Source: an uncultured Clostridium sp. (GTDB lineage Bacteria; Bacillota; Clostridia; TANB77; CAG-508). From it: a DNA stretch of 42,385 bases. Each line of letters opens with the position of its first letter. Within the stretch, counting starts at the first letter, position 1. Position numbers and translations under genes: made by a program. The notes beneath the pieces are model-generated. The model was not told the DNA's origin and did not search any database. It saw only the letters and a program-made list of their open reading frames with translations. Shown piece after piece: positions 34,942 to 42,385 of the stretch. The stretch spans positions 1 to 42,385 of the forward strand of contig CANPFO010000007.1 in the NCBI GenBank assembly GCA_947573555.1, given 5' to 3'.

Positions 34942-35940
34942 TTATACAATATACATTATCTGATTATTTGGAAAGTATTTTTTCATATTATCCATAAAAA
35001 ATTGCTCTCCATTTCTCCTATATTCATTTTTATACATATATTTTCCTTTTCCTCTACCAGTCATTAATTCTTTATTATATAAATTAATTGCATTGGGAAA
35101 CGCTTCTTCATTTATTTTTGTGTGTACAAAGCTATATGTCATAAATATAATTTCAAAAAATACATCTTTTTTTACTTTTTCTGTTAAGTTTTCTGATAAT
35201 TGTTTTATTAGTTGTAAATATAGTTCTTTCCAATTTTCTACCATAATCACAGGTGCAATAAGAATTCCTATTTTATATCCAGCTTCTTTTAGTTTATTTA
35301 TTGCCTCAATTCTTCCTTTTAGCCTTGATGTTCCAAATTCTACTTTATTTATTATTTGTTCTGGATTTACACTTACCCTAATAGTAACTTTACCTTTATG
35401 GTCTATATCTAATATATCATCTACCATATCAAACTTTGTAGGAAATGTAAGGTGTCCTTTAGGTGTGTTTTTAAAGTTTTCTATTGTCCATGGCAAATTT
35501 CCTGTTATTGTATTTTCTAATATTAAATCACTATTACTTCCAATTTCAAATGTTAAATCTTTTTCTGATTTATTGGCTGTTTTTATTATTTTACTTAGCA
35601 TTTCTTCTCTATTTACAAATAATCTTAGATATGCACATTTGTTATAATTACATACTAAATAGCAATACATGCATGCTGCTGTACATCCAGATGATGTATA
35701 TGGTACTAGATAATCTGATGTTTTGTGATTTTCTACAAATTTATGTGTTTTTCTTGTGCCTATAATTAGATTTTTTTTCATATCCATAAATTCACTATTT
35801 TGTTTTTTTCTCATTTCCTCTATATTATTATGATTTTCTATTTGTACTTTTGGTATATCTTTATATTTCTGTAATAACTTTCTTCCTAAATCATAGTTTT
35901 CAATATCTTTTTCAAAATAAATAGCTTTAGGTTTAAACAT
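34942..35940 (-). CDS. splB: Spore photoproduct lyase
   Basis: Radical SAM repair enzyme that reverts 5-thyminyl-5,6-dihydrothymine formed in UV-irradiated spores. 332 residues. The cluster motif is CTAACMYC (C86, C90, C93), followed by CAYLRLFVN, EIGSNSDLILE, VTIRVSVNPEQI and KVEFGTSRLKGRIEAI. The end MKKYFPNNQIMYIV is the standard C-terminus. It implies sporulation. It lies in a same-strand run thyX-folA-splB-dCMP deaminase. Confidence 0.93.
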   Translation of the reverse strand: MFKPKAIYFEKDIENYDLGRKLLQKYKDIPKVQIENHNNIEEMRKKQNSEFMDMKKNLIIGTRKTHKFVENHKTSDYLVPYTSSGCTAACMYCYLVCNYNKCAYLRLFVNREEMLSKIIKTANKSEKDLTFEIGSNSDLILENTITGNLPWTIENFKNTPKGHLTFPTKFDMVDDILDIDHKGKVTIRVSVNPEQIINKVEFGTSRLKGRIEAINKLKEAGYKIGILIAPVIMVENWKELYLQLIKQLSENLTEKVKKDVFFEIIFMTYSFVHTKINEEAFPNAINLYNKELMTGRGKGKYMYKNEYRRNGEQFFMDNMKKYFPNNQIMYIV

Positions 35941-35986
35941 ATTTTCACTCCTTTAAATATATTTTAACCTAAAGCTTTTATTTTAT

Positions 35987-36475
35987 TTATTTTCTAATAT
36001 AAGTTATATATTCATATTCAAAATTATTTATTCCATCTTCTGGACCTTTTTCTCTAGAAATTTCTTTCCATTCGTCTTCATTTACTTTTGGAAATACTGT
36101 ATCTCCTTCGTAATCTTTATCTAATTGTGTTATATACATTTTATTGCAATATGGAACTAATAAATTGTATATAATTGCTCCTCCTATTACAAAATGTTCT
36201 TGTTCATCATTAATATAATCTTGTAATTCTAAAAGAGAATGTACTACTTTTACATAGTCTGAATCTATATTAAAATCAGGGTTTCTACTTAATATAATGT
36301 GTTTTCTTTCTGGTAATATTCCTCCTAAAGACTCGAAAGTTTTTCTTCCCATTATTATTGTATGTCCTAATGTCCTTTCTTTAAATCTTTTTAAATCATC
36401 TGGTAATTTCCATAACATTTGATTATCTTTTCCTATTACATTATTTTTTGCTTTTGCTACTATTAAACTTAACAT
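35987..36475 (-). CDS. folA: Dihydrofolate reductase
   Basis: NADPH-dependent reduction of dihydrofolate to THF. 162 residues with LIVAKAKNNVIGKDNQMLWKLP, the catalytic acidic residue in DDLKRFKERT, GRKTFESLGG, LSRNPDF and FVIGGAIIYNLL. It is 78 bases downstream of thyX. A flavin-dependent synthase does not itself oxidise THF to DHF, so DHFR is less essential beside ThyX than beside ThyA, but the pairing is common. Confidence 0.96.
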   Translation of the reverse strand: MLSLIVAKAKNNVIGKDNQMLWKLPDDLKRFKERTLGHTIIMGRKTFESLGGILPERKHIILSRNPDFNIDSDYVKVVHSLLELQDYINDEQEHFVIGGAIIYNLLVPYCNKMYITQLDKDYEGDTVFPKVNEDEWKEISREKGPEDGINNFEYEYITYIRK

Positions 36476-36553
36476 TCTTTTGCTCCTTTTTATATAAGTT
36501 TTTAATATTTATATCTTGAATGCGTGAAGCTTTTTCAGGCATTCATTGTTTTA

Positions 36554-37696
36554 CTAGATTTTTCTATTCATTGCATTTTTTCCACCAAAAATACATGGCG
36601 AATTACATTTCCAGCCAGGAAATGTACATCTTGCACCTTTAGAATATGGTAATAAATAATTGTATATAATGTCATTATCTTTTACCGCTTCCAAATATTT
36701 ATCCATTGTTGCTTTTGTTTGTTCCATTACTTCAAGTTGAGCTGCTCCACATAGGCGTTCTGTACATTTAAGAACAAAGTTCTCAACAGTTCCTCTTTCA
36801 GTTACTTTAACGCACATTCCTTGAGGATAATACTCTTCTAATGAAGATATGTCTTTTATCCATTCTTTTTCAAGTTCAGTATTTTTTATAATTTTTGGAA
36901 TATAGTATACTGAATTTTCAGGCAAAGTTATTTCATAAGACAATGTTCTGTGTCTTTGTGCTTGTGCTAATTGTGCAAAGCTAGCTAAATATGTAGTACA
37001 ATAATTTTCTCCAAATTCTTCTCTTCTTTCTCTTCTAGCAAATAAAGATAATTTTGTACCTTTTAATTCAGAGTTAAGTTCTTCTACTTTTAAATCAGGC
37101 ATTGCATTTAAAAATTCCCTCATAGCTTGTTTCAATTGTTTAGAAAATGTTGTTTCAGGTTCATTTTTAATATAATCTTCAAACCAACTAATAATAAAAT
37201 TTAGTTGTTGAAAACTAACCGTATGTGCCATAATTGTCGCTGGTGTAAATACACTTATTAAATAACGTGCATTTTCTTGGGCTAATTTTTGAACTTTCTT
37301 TTCATCAAAGTTTGGATACTCCTTGCTTATTACTTCTTTATATATTTGTATCCATTTTTCATATAATTCCTTTTCTTTTTCAGAAGTTTCCATTTTTGTA
37401 TATCTTGCTGATTTTTCAGAAGTATTATAAATTTTTTCATTATTTAAAATCATTGCAAGAATCTTTGGTATACCTTCAAAGCTTAGACTGTATGTTGCAT
37501 GTCCAAAAACACTATGGTGCCCTGATTTTAAATTTCCTTGTACTCTTCTTTGCGTTTTTTCTGGCGCTTCTGCAAATAGAGTTTCAAGTGTGTCTGGCAA
37601 GTAACATATACCAGCCATTTTTCCTGAAAAGTTTAATGCTTCTTCTTTTGGTAAAACATACCCTAATTTTGTTGATGCCATAACTTTAACCTTCAT
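36554..37696 (-). CDS. thyX: FAD-dependent thymidylate synthase, long form
   Basis: Methylates dUMP to dTMP using methylene-THF and FADH2. At 380 residues it is longer than the usual ThyX of 220-260. The N-terminal half has GHHSVFGHATYSLSFEGIP and SEKSARYTKM. The C-terminal half has QAQRHRTLSYEITLPENSVYY, a variant of the RHRxxSxxExSxRY motif, and ends in a Cys-rich tail (CTFPGWKCNSPCIFGG). The layout suggests a duplicated ThyX fold. I use the ATG at 37696, which follows AAGGAG, rather than 21 codons upstream. Confidence 0.8.
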   Translation of the reverse strand: MKVKVMASTKLGYVLPKEEALNFSGKMAGICYLPDTLETLFAEAPEKTQRRVQGNLKSGHHSVFGHATYSLSFEGIPKILAMILNNEKIYNTSEKSARYTKMETSEKEKELYEKWIQIYKEVISKEYPNFDEKKVQKLAQENARYLISVFTPATIMAHTVSFQQLNFIISWFEDYIKNEPETTFSKQLKQAMREFLNAMPDLKVEELNSELKGTKLSLFARRERREEFGENYCTTYLASFAQLAQAQRHRTLSYEITLPENSVYYIPKIIKNTELEKEWIKDISSLEEYYPQGMCVKVTERGTVENFVLKCTERLCGAAQLEVMEQTKATMDKYLEAVKDNDIIYNYLLPYSKGARCTFPGWKCNSPCIFGGKNAMNRKI

Positions 37697-37828
37697 TTCT
37701 GCCCTCTCCTTTTCTAATATATTAATATTATAGGCTGCATAGTTGCAACTTGTTTGCATTATATCATACAGTTTTACATTTTTCTACAATTTTATATAAA
37801 TTTCTACCCCATTGGTTACAGATGGTTA

Positions 37829-38725
37829 CTAGTCAGCCTGTAACCCCCATTTAGGCACATATTCTTCTTCATGTTCGCCTAGTTCTTGGATATATCCATT
37901 TTCTATATTTAATCTATACAAATATTTTTCTATTTCTTCATATTCTTGTTTAGTCAATTTTCTATTAATATCTTCAATATCTTTAGCTTTATATGTAGGA
38001 AAATACTGAGCCATAACGCTTACAAACACTTTATTCATATTATCATTAATCCACTTTAATACTCTTCTTGAATTCAAAATATGATTTGGTAAAACTAAAT
38101 GGCGAATTAGTAAGCCTTTTTTCATTATTCCCTGTTCATTAAAAATAGGATTACCTACTTGCCTATACATTTCTTTTATTGCATCTGTAGCAATTTCAAA
38201 ATAATTATCCACTTTTGATAAACGTTTTGCTAATAAGTTATCAGAATATTTTAAATCTGGTAAATATATATCAATATATCCTTCTAACATCTTAATAGTT
38301 TCCACTTTCTCATATCCATTTGTATTATAAACAATTGGAATTTTTAATCCATTTTTTCTTGCAATTTTTATTGCTTCTATTATTTGTGGAATATAACTTG
38401 TAGGTGTTACTAAATTTATGTTTTCAACATTATTTTCTTGTTGTTTAATAAATATATCTGATAATTCTTGTATTGATACTTCTTTTCCCTTGCCTTGTTG
38501 ACTTATTTCATAATTTTGGCAAAATACACAATTCAAATTGCAATTTGAAAAAAAGACTGTTCCCGAACCATTTTCTCCGCTTATACAAGGTTCTTCAAAA
38601 TTATGTATTGAATATAATGCGATTTTTACTGTATCTTTTGATTTACATCTTCCTATTTGTCCATTTATTCTATTTATTTGGCAATTATGTGGGCAAATTG
38701 TACATTTTTCTAACTCTTTTAACAT
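37829..38725 (-). CDS. Radical SAM protein, PflA/AmmeMemoRadiSam-related
   Basis: About 298 residues. An N-terminal cysteine set CTICPHNCQIN and GRCKSK precedes the radical SAM motif CNLNCVFC (C62, C66, C69), then NLVTPTSYIPQII, YNTNGYEK, DIYLPDLKY and IRHLVLPNH. This architecture fits the pyruvate-formate-lyase-activating-enzyme-like group often called PflX. The target is unknown. Start choice: the ATG 38725 behind AAAAGGAG (13-base spacing). A GTG ten codons upstream lies before that site. Confidence 0.85.
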   Translation of the reverse strand: MLKELEKCTICPHNCQINRINGQIGRCKSKDTVKIALYSIHNFEEPCISGENGSGTVFFSNCNLNCVFCQNYEISQQGKGKEVSIQELSDIFIKQQENNVENINLVTPTSYIPQIIEAIKIARKNGLKIPIVYNTNGYEKVETIKMLEGYIDIYLPDLKYSDNLLAKRLSKVDNYFEIATDAIKEMYRQVGNPIFNEQGIMKKGLLIRHLVLPNHILNSRRVLKWINDNMNKVFVSVMAQYFPTYKAKDIEDINRKLTKQEYEEIEKYLYRLNIENGYIQELGEHEEEYVPKWGLQAD

Positions 38726-38797
38726 TTTGTTTAATAAACTCCTTTTATATCTCACATTTATTACAGAAACAATGTTATTAATGTCCGCTTTTGTTCT

Positions 38798-39580
38798 CTA
38801 CATTTTTCGACATAAAAATGAGACAAACTTTACCTGTCCCAATTGTCTCATTTTACACTTTCTATATACATTTTGCCGGTCATTTTCCACAATAGTAACT
38901 ATTTTTGTTGAAAATTTATCTATGTTCTCTTTTATTTTTTCTATTTTAGAACTTTCACTTTCAGTATTTTTTGTTGTTATAATTGTTTCTAATTTCAAAT
39001 TTCTTATATAAATATTATATTCCATTTCTTGATTATCTGTATTTGAATTTATATCTACATTAATATTTATATTATCATCTTCTTCTGAGCTTTGTATTTC
39101 TTCACTATAATCTTCTAAGTATTCTACTATTTCCGCTTCATATCCTCTTTTAGTTCTTTTTATTTCTTTTATAAAGAATAGGTCTTCTAACTCGTTTAGC
39201 CCTATTCCTGTAGCTAAATATTTATTTGTGCTTTCATCATAGTATATATACTCTGAGCCTTGTTTTGGAAATTGTTTTGTGAATTCTTTTCCAAATATTT
39301 CTATTGCTTTTTCTTGAATCTCTTCATATGTTAATTCATACTGTTCTAAATTTTTCTTTACCACTTCCCATACCCATAAATCTGGTGCTTCATTTATGTT
39401 ATTAAATTTCGGTAATGCTTCTCCACTTATTTCTTCCCATAGGTATATCTTTGATATAAATTCTTGTATTTTATTTACTTCTACTATTGAGATATTGCTT
39501 CTGCTGATGTTTGTTTTATATATATACATTCCTATAAAAATTACTACTAATATGCATATTACTGCTAGTAATTTTTTCAT
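38798..39580 (-). CDS. Membrane-anchored extracytoplasmic protein of unknown function
   Basis: 260 residues. An uncleaved-looking signal (LLAVICILVVIFIGMYIY) is followed by an acidic, mixed alpha/beta body. EGEALP-like repeats are absent, and I recognise no motif; an acidic linker (SSEEDDNININVDI) divides the body. The last 17 residues (MRQLGQVKFVSFLCRKM) are encoded entirely by the family D hairpin, so the natural C-terminus has been replaced. It lies 18 bases downstream of the ftsZ-like gene and may be cotranscribed with it. Confidence 0.65.
   Translation of the reverse strand: MKKLLAVICILVVIFIGMYIYKTNISRSNISIVEVNKIQEFISKIYLWEEISGEALPKFNNINEAPDLWVWEVVKKNLEQYELTYEEIQEKAIEIFGKEFTKQFPKQGSEYIYYDESTNKYLATGIGLNELEDLFFIKEIKRTKRGYEAEIVEYLEDYSEEIQSSEEDDNININVDINSNTDNQEMEYNIYIRNLKLETIITTKNTESESSKIEKIKENIDKFSTKIVTIVENDRQNVYRKCKMRQLGQVKFVSFLCRKM
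38815..38854. repeat. Family D hairpin (TGAGACAA type)
   Basis: AAAATGAGACAA (38815-38826) is complementary to TTGTCTCATTTT (38843-38854). The loop carries GGGACAGGT on the minus strand. The plan (TGnGACAA, GGG-rich middle, TTTGTCnCA) matches a single arm of family A. It forms the 3' end of the gene at 38798-39580. Confidence 0.7.
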
Positions 39581-39598
39581 AAGCTTTCATCTCCCACT

Positions 39599-40567
39599 TT
39601 ATTGTCTGATTTCAACTTTTTCTTCTACTCCTGTTGCTATTACTGTAACACTTACTTCTTCTCCCATGTCTTCGTCTATTACAGTTCCAAATATTATGTT
39701 TGCATCTTCACTTACTTTTTCGTTTACTAATGAGATTGCACTGTTTATTTCTATCAAACTTAATGTTTCGTTTCCTTTTATATTAAATATTATTCCTTTT
39801 GCTCCATCTATTTTATTTTCTGTTAATGGATTTTCTATTGCTTGTCTTACTGCTTCTTCTATTTTTTTCTCTCCACTTGCTTTTCCTATTCCCATATATG
39901 CTTTTCCTCTATATCCCATTGTTGTTTTTATGTCTGCAAAGTCTATATTGACTTCTCCTATTGAAGTTAATAAGTCTGTTATTCCTGTTATTCCCTGTTC
40001 TAGTATTTTATCTGCTATTGAAAACGCATTGTTTAGTGTTATTTTTGAGTCTGTTATTTTTAATAAATTGTCATTTAATACTACTATTAAGTCATCTACA
40101 TTATTCTTTAATCTTTCTGTTCCTTTTTCTGCTCTTAGTTTTCTAGCTTTTCCTTCAAATGCAAATGGTTTTGTTACTATTCCAATTGTTAGTATTCCCA
40201 TTTCTTTTGCTATTTCTGCTACTATTGGTGCTGCTCCTGTTCCTGTTCCTCCTCCCATTCCTGCTGCTATAAATACTATGTCTGCTCCTGTTAATATTTG
40301 TTTTATTTCTTCTTTATTTTCTATTGCTGCTCTTTCTCCTATTATTTCGTTTGCTCCTGCTCCTAATCCTCTTGTTGTTTGTACTCCTATCTGTAAAGTG
40401 TTACTTGTTCTTGATCTTTTTAATGTTCCTGTTTCTGTGTTTATCATATAGAATGATACTCCTTTTACATTGTCTTCTATCATTCTAGTTATTGCATTAT
40501 TTCCGGCTCCTCCTACTCCAATTACTTTTATCTTTAGCATTTTTTCAACGTCTCTAAGATCGTTCAT
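39599..40567 (-). CDS. ftsZ: FtsZ-like tubulin GTPase lacking the conserved C-terminal tail
   Basis: GTP-dependent filament former of the division ring. 322 residues: IKVIGVGGAGNNAI (13-26), the nucleotide signature GGGTGTGAAPIVAEIA (105-120), TKPFAFEG, and the T7 synergy loop NIDFAD (207-212) that completes the neighbour's active site. Differences from canonical FtsZ: INTETGTLKRSRTSNTL replaces the usual INTDAQALxxS segment, and the protein stops at TVIATGVEEKVEIRQ, without the flexible linker and C-terminal peptide that bind FtsA or SepF. AAGGAGGAA precedes the ATG. No other dcw genes lie nearby, so it may be a second FtsZ. Confidence 0.88.
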   Translation of the reverse strand: MNDLRDVEKMLKIKVIGVGGAGNNAITRMIEDNVKGVSFYMINTETGTLKRSRTSNTLQIGVQTTRGLGAGANEIIGERAAIENKEEIKQILTGADIVFIAAGMGGGTGTGAAPIVAEIAKEMGILTIGIVTKPFAFEGKARKLRAEKGTERLKNNVDDLIVVLNDNLLKITDSKITLNNAFSIADKILEQGITGITDLLTSIGEVNIDFADIKTTMGYRGKAYMGIGKASGEKKIEEAVRQAIENPLTENKIDGAKGIIFNIKGNETLSLIEINSAISLVNEKVSEDANIIFGTVIDEDMGEEVSVTVIATGVEEKVEIRQ

Positions 40568-40700
40568 TGTTAAACTTCCTCCTTGATATCCTTTTGTTTC
40601 ATTTTGTTTCTTATTATATAAAAAAAACCTTAAAAAAACAACTATTTTTGACTTTTTTGTTAATTTTATATTGAAATGTTGTAGTTTAGGTTATAGAAAA

Positions 40701-40835
40701 TTAAACTATATTATTTAAATATAATTCGTAAATTTTATCTAACTTTTCATAATTTTCTGAAATTTCTTGTTCAAGCTTGGATACATAATTGTTAATTTCA
40801 TTGTATATACCAGTAAATTTCTTCGTATATTTTGC
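40701..40835 (-). pseudogene. C-terminal gene remnant
   Basis: A frame of 44 codons with no start and a stop codon right ahead of it reads AKYTKKFTGIYNEINNYVSK then a charged coiled segment ending YELYLNNIV. It looks like the tail of a regulator or coiled-coil protein whose 5' part has been removed. Nothing identifiable remains upstream. Confidence 0.3.
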
Positions 40836-40904
40836 CTATCATCTCAAGTAAAATAACACCGCTGACAAGGTGTTTATCTAAACAGTTATAATTTAAAATA
40901 GGCA

Positions 40905-40944
40905 ACAAAAAAATCAACCAGATTTTATTTTCTGATTGATTTTT
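40905..40944 (-). terminator. Strong Rho-independent terminator with no gene directly upstream
   Basis: AAAAATCAATCAGA pairs with TCTGGTTGATTTTT on the minus strand around an eight-base loop, followed by a run of seven T. The nearest upstream reading frame ends 160 bases away at 41105. Confidence 0.75.
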
Positions 40945-41040
40945 GTATCAATCTGTTCAATTTAATTCGAACAGAAACGTTGTTGGTGCCTTAGCTGTGG
41001 TTATTTGCGAAAAAACATACTCCCACACTTGCACCATTTC
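40905..41040 (-). ncRNA. Candidate structured RNA ending at the terminator
   Basis: On the minus strand GGTGC (41035-41031) pairs with GCACC (40989-40985), and inside it TGTGG (41027-41023) pairs with CCACA (41000-40996). Then CTGTTC/GAACAG forms a second hairpin (40974-40953), followed by the terminator. These stacked helices without an ORF suggest an RNA of about 140 bases. The promoter is unclear; an inverted repeat GTATACA.../...TGTATAC at about 41050-41094 lies just upstream. Apart from this, the remnant and the hairpin at 40855-40874 (AACACC/GGTGTT), I see nothing in 40568-41104. Confidence 0.35.
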
Positions 41041-41104
41041 CGATTATCGACTGTATACACATTTTATCATATAATTTATAAAATGTATACTCCCAAAATG
41101 AAAT

Positions 41105-41500
41105 TTATTTAAATAAATATTCCTCTTTTAGTAATTCTGCTACTACATTATCACAAAAATAATTATATAAGTCATAATACTCTTTTACTTGATTTGGCAA
41201 TTTTACTAAATCTTTTTGATGTTTTTCAATTAATCTATCAATATCTTCATCTGTTCTTGCTTTGTTAAATTCTTCTTTTTGTGCAACAATTTTCATGCTT
41301 TCTATTAATTTTTTTCGTTGTTCTATAAAATAGTCTATATTATTAATATTTCCATAATGAAATAACATCTGTAAAATCATGTTTACGATTCCATTAACTA
41401 CAAACATTTCTGTTGTAGTTTCTAAGTTTGATTCACATATCTTCTTAAAATTCTCATAAGTATATAAATTTGTCATAGTTTCAGATATTTTAGCATTCAT
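41105..41500 (-). CDS. Hypothetical helical protein downstream of an Mrr-like nuclease
   Basis: 131 residues, predicted all-helical and charged (FFIEQRKKL-like helix, KARTDEDIDRLIEKHQKDLV, EYYDLYNYFCDNVVAELL). No signal or membrane segment. I do not recognise a family. It lies 20 bases after the nuclease gene on the same strand, so a role with the nuclease, for example as partner or immunity component, is possible but unsupported. The ribosome-binding site is weak. Confidence 0.6.
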   Translation of the reverse strand: MNAKISETMTNLYTYENFKKICESNLETTTEMFVVNGIVNMILQMLFHYGNINNIDYFIEQRKKLIESMKIVAQKEEFNKARTDEDIDRLIEKHQKDLVKLPNQVKEYYDLYNYFCDNVVAELLKEEYLFK

Positions 41501-41520
41501 ATCAATTGGCTTTTTGAATT

Positions 41521-42126
41521 TTATATGTGCAAAAAGATATATGTATCAGCCAATAATTCTTCTCTTTTTTTCTCATCTATTCTTTCTAAAATATTATAAA
41601 AATATTTTAATGTATTATATTGTAAAGATTTTATATAACTTATATGGTATGGATTCATCAATTCTACTATATTAGTGTTACTTTTTATTTTATACTTGTG
41701 TAATAAATCAATATGATTATTTAGCAATTCTTCTAAATCTTTATTCTCCCAAGTTTTAATCTTAAAAGAAGAGGTGTCTTTAATTTTTTCAAGATATTGT
41801 TTACAAGAATTAGATAGAAAATTAGATGAAATAATTAAAAGTTTATCCACTTTTTCTACTGAAGCCCAAGTGATAGCATTACTTATTTTATCAGCTGGAA
41901 CACCCTTTTCATAATGTTTGCATTCAATATACCATTTTTCTTCATATACTTTTTTATCAATATCTGTAATTATTAAACTTGCTTCAATATCTCTTCCACT
42001 ATCAGATGGACTACTAGTTTTTCCTGTTCCTTTTCTCCAATTTATATTTTTAAAACCTAATTTTAATAATAAATCATAACATAGTTCTTCAAAATCAGTG
42101 GGACTTAATTCATTTAAATCTATCAT
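41521..42126 (-). CDS. Mrr-like restriction endonuclease (PD-(D/E)xK fold)
   Basis: 201 residues. The start LSPTDFEELCYDLLLKLGF is the usual first helix of Mrr-type nucleases. Catalytic residues are D46 in DSGRDIEA and E68-x-K70 in WYIECKHYEKGV, followed by ISNAITWA and KLLIISSNFLS. Mrr enzymes cut modified or foreign DNA; the target here is unknown. The C-terminal 60 residues are helical and unlike a known recognition domain. GAGG precedes the ATG. The flanking kinase-like and hypothetical genes suggest a small defence or accessory cluster. Confidence 0.8.
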   Translation of the reverse strand: MIDLNELSPTDFEELCYDLLLKLGFKNINWRKGTGKTSSPSDSGRDIEASLIITDIDKKVYEEKWYIECKHYEKGVPADKISNAITWASVEKVDKLLIISSNFLSNSCKQYLEKIKDTSSFKIKTWENKDLEELLNNHIDLLHKYKIKSNTNIVELMNPYHISYIKSLQYNTLKYFYNILERIDEKKREELLADTYIFLHI

Positions 42127-42140
42127 ATTTTTCCTCTTCT

Positions 42141-42385
42141 TTATATATTTTCTAAAATTTCATTCAATACTTTTTCTCTGTCTTTTGAAGTATCAATATA
42201 TTTTATTCCATATTTAGGGCATTCTATTTTCAACATTTCATTACAATTATACCAATCTTGAGCATGTTCTAGTAAATAGCCTTTTGATAAACCATAAGTC
42301 CAACTTTCTTTTGTATCATATGTAATACATTGATTTACCATATCTTCTGCTTTAAAGTTTCCTAATCCTAAACATAACACTATTG
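42141..42385 (-). CDS. Partial kinase-like protein (C-terminal part), cut by window edge
   Basis: About 80 codons ending ...KVLNEILENI, with the frame open to the right edge (VLCLGLGNFKAEDMV). The GLG segment, YGLSKGYLLEHAQDW and KYIDTSKDREKV fit the tail of a small P-loop nucleotide kinase, but the Walker A part is outside the window. It ends 14 bases before the Mrr-like gene on the same strand. Confidence 0.5.
   Translation of the reverse strand, partial: IVLCLGLGNFKAEDMVNQCITYDTKESWTYGLSKGYLLEHAQDWYNCNEMLKIECPKYGIKYIDTSKDREKVLNEILENI

Noticed and set aside
39396..40451. Long plus-strand ORF opposite ftsZ
   Set aside because: A shadow frame of ftsZ with low-complexity Ser/Ile/Phe composition and no ribosome-binding site; ftsZ itself is unambiguous.

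Overview
The window is very AT-rich DNA with Gram-positive, Firmicutes-type gene content: an asp23-amaP-DUF2273 cluster, priA-def-fmt, rpsO-pnp, mutS2, fhs and a spore photoproduct lyase. The lyase implies an endospore former or a close relative. An uncultured low-GC Clostridia lineage fits best. This is inferred from gene content; no rRNA is present. Almost everything is on the minus strand. The exceptions are the cation-efflux gene, two tRNAs and mutS2.

Layout, left to right. 1-4.4 kb: pnp (cut by the window edge), rpsO with promoter and possible S15 leader, an alanine racemase with one frameshift, and a membrane-anchored lytic transglycosylase. 4.4-10.3 kb: polA, translationally overlapped with a polytopic membrane protein, behind a GtrII-like glycosyltransferase. 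10.3-14 kb: hairpin repeats, a frameshifted pilin-like/FGE-like surface protein, and fhs followed by an unannotated 25-codon ORF and a terminator. 14.2-18.4 kb: one long operon, asp23-amaP-DUF2273-nusB-xseA-(PepSY-like)-xseB-DUF212. 18.6-23.1 kb: a broken phosphoglycerate-mutase gene and priA-def-fmt. 23.3-27 kb: a CDF transporter, a pilin-like protein, a PHP phosphoesterase, an intact phosphoglycerate-mutase paralogue and tRNA-Gln(CUG). 27-31 kb: a four-gene secreted-protein operon (TasA/camelysin-like proteins plus a protein with ChW-like repeats) behind a consensus promoter, then a TIGR04086 membrane protein. 31.2-33.9 kb: tRNA-His, tRNA-Gln(UUG), mutS2. 34.4-40.6 kb: dCMP deaminase, splB, folA, thyX (thymidylate supply plus thymine photoproduct repair), a radical SAM protein, a secreted protein and an ftsZ lacking the usual C-terminal tail. 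40.6-42.4 kb: a gene remnant, a possible structured RNA with terminator, an Mrr-like nuclease and a partial kinase-like gene.

The most unusual signal is a set of long, nearly perfect palindromes (about 110-530 bp) packed between genes. Two 280-bp copies in opposite orientation bracket alr. One abuts its ribosome-binding site and the other supplies its stop codon. The arms of each copy differ from the other copy at matched positions, so they co-vary. Their central core of about 75 bp recurs inside a third palindrome with unrelated outer arms. Other families (TGTGCCAAA..., GGGACGGTTC...) sit exactly between stop codons and Shine-Dalgarno sequences. They look like non-autonomous, hairpin-forming REP/MITE-type elements whose mobilising enzyme is not in this window.

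Three genes carry inactivating-looking lesions: alr and the pilin/FGE gene by frameshift, a phosphoglycerate mutase by an in-frame TGA. Two of the frameshifts share the same extra C before GGG, so assembly error must be excluded before calling them pseudogenes.
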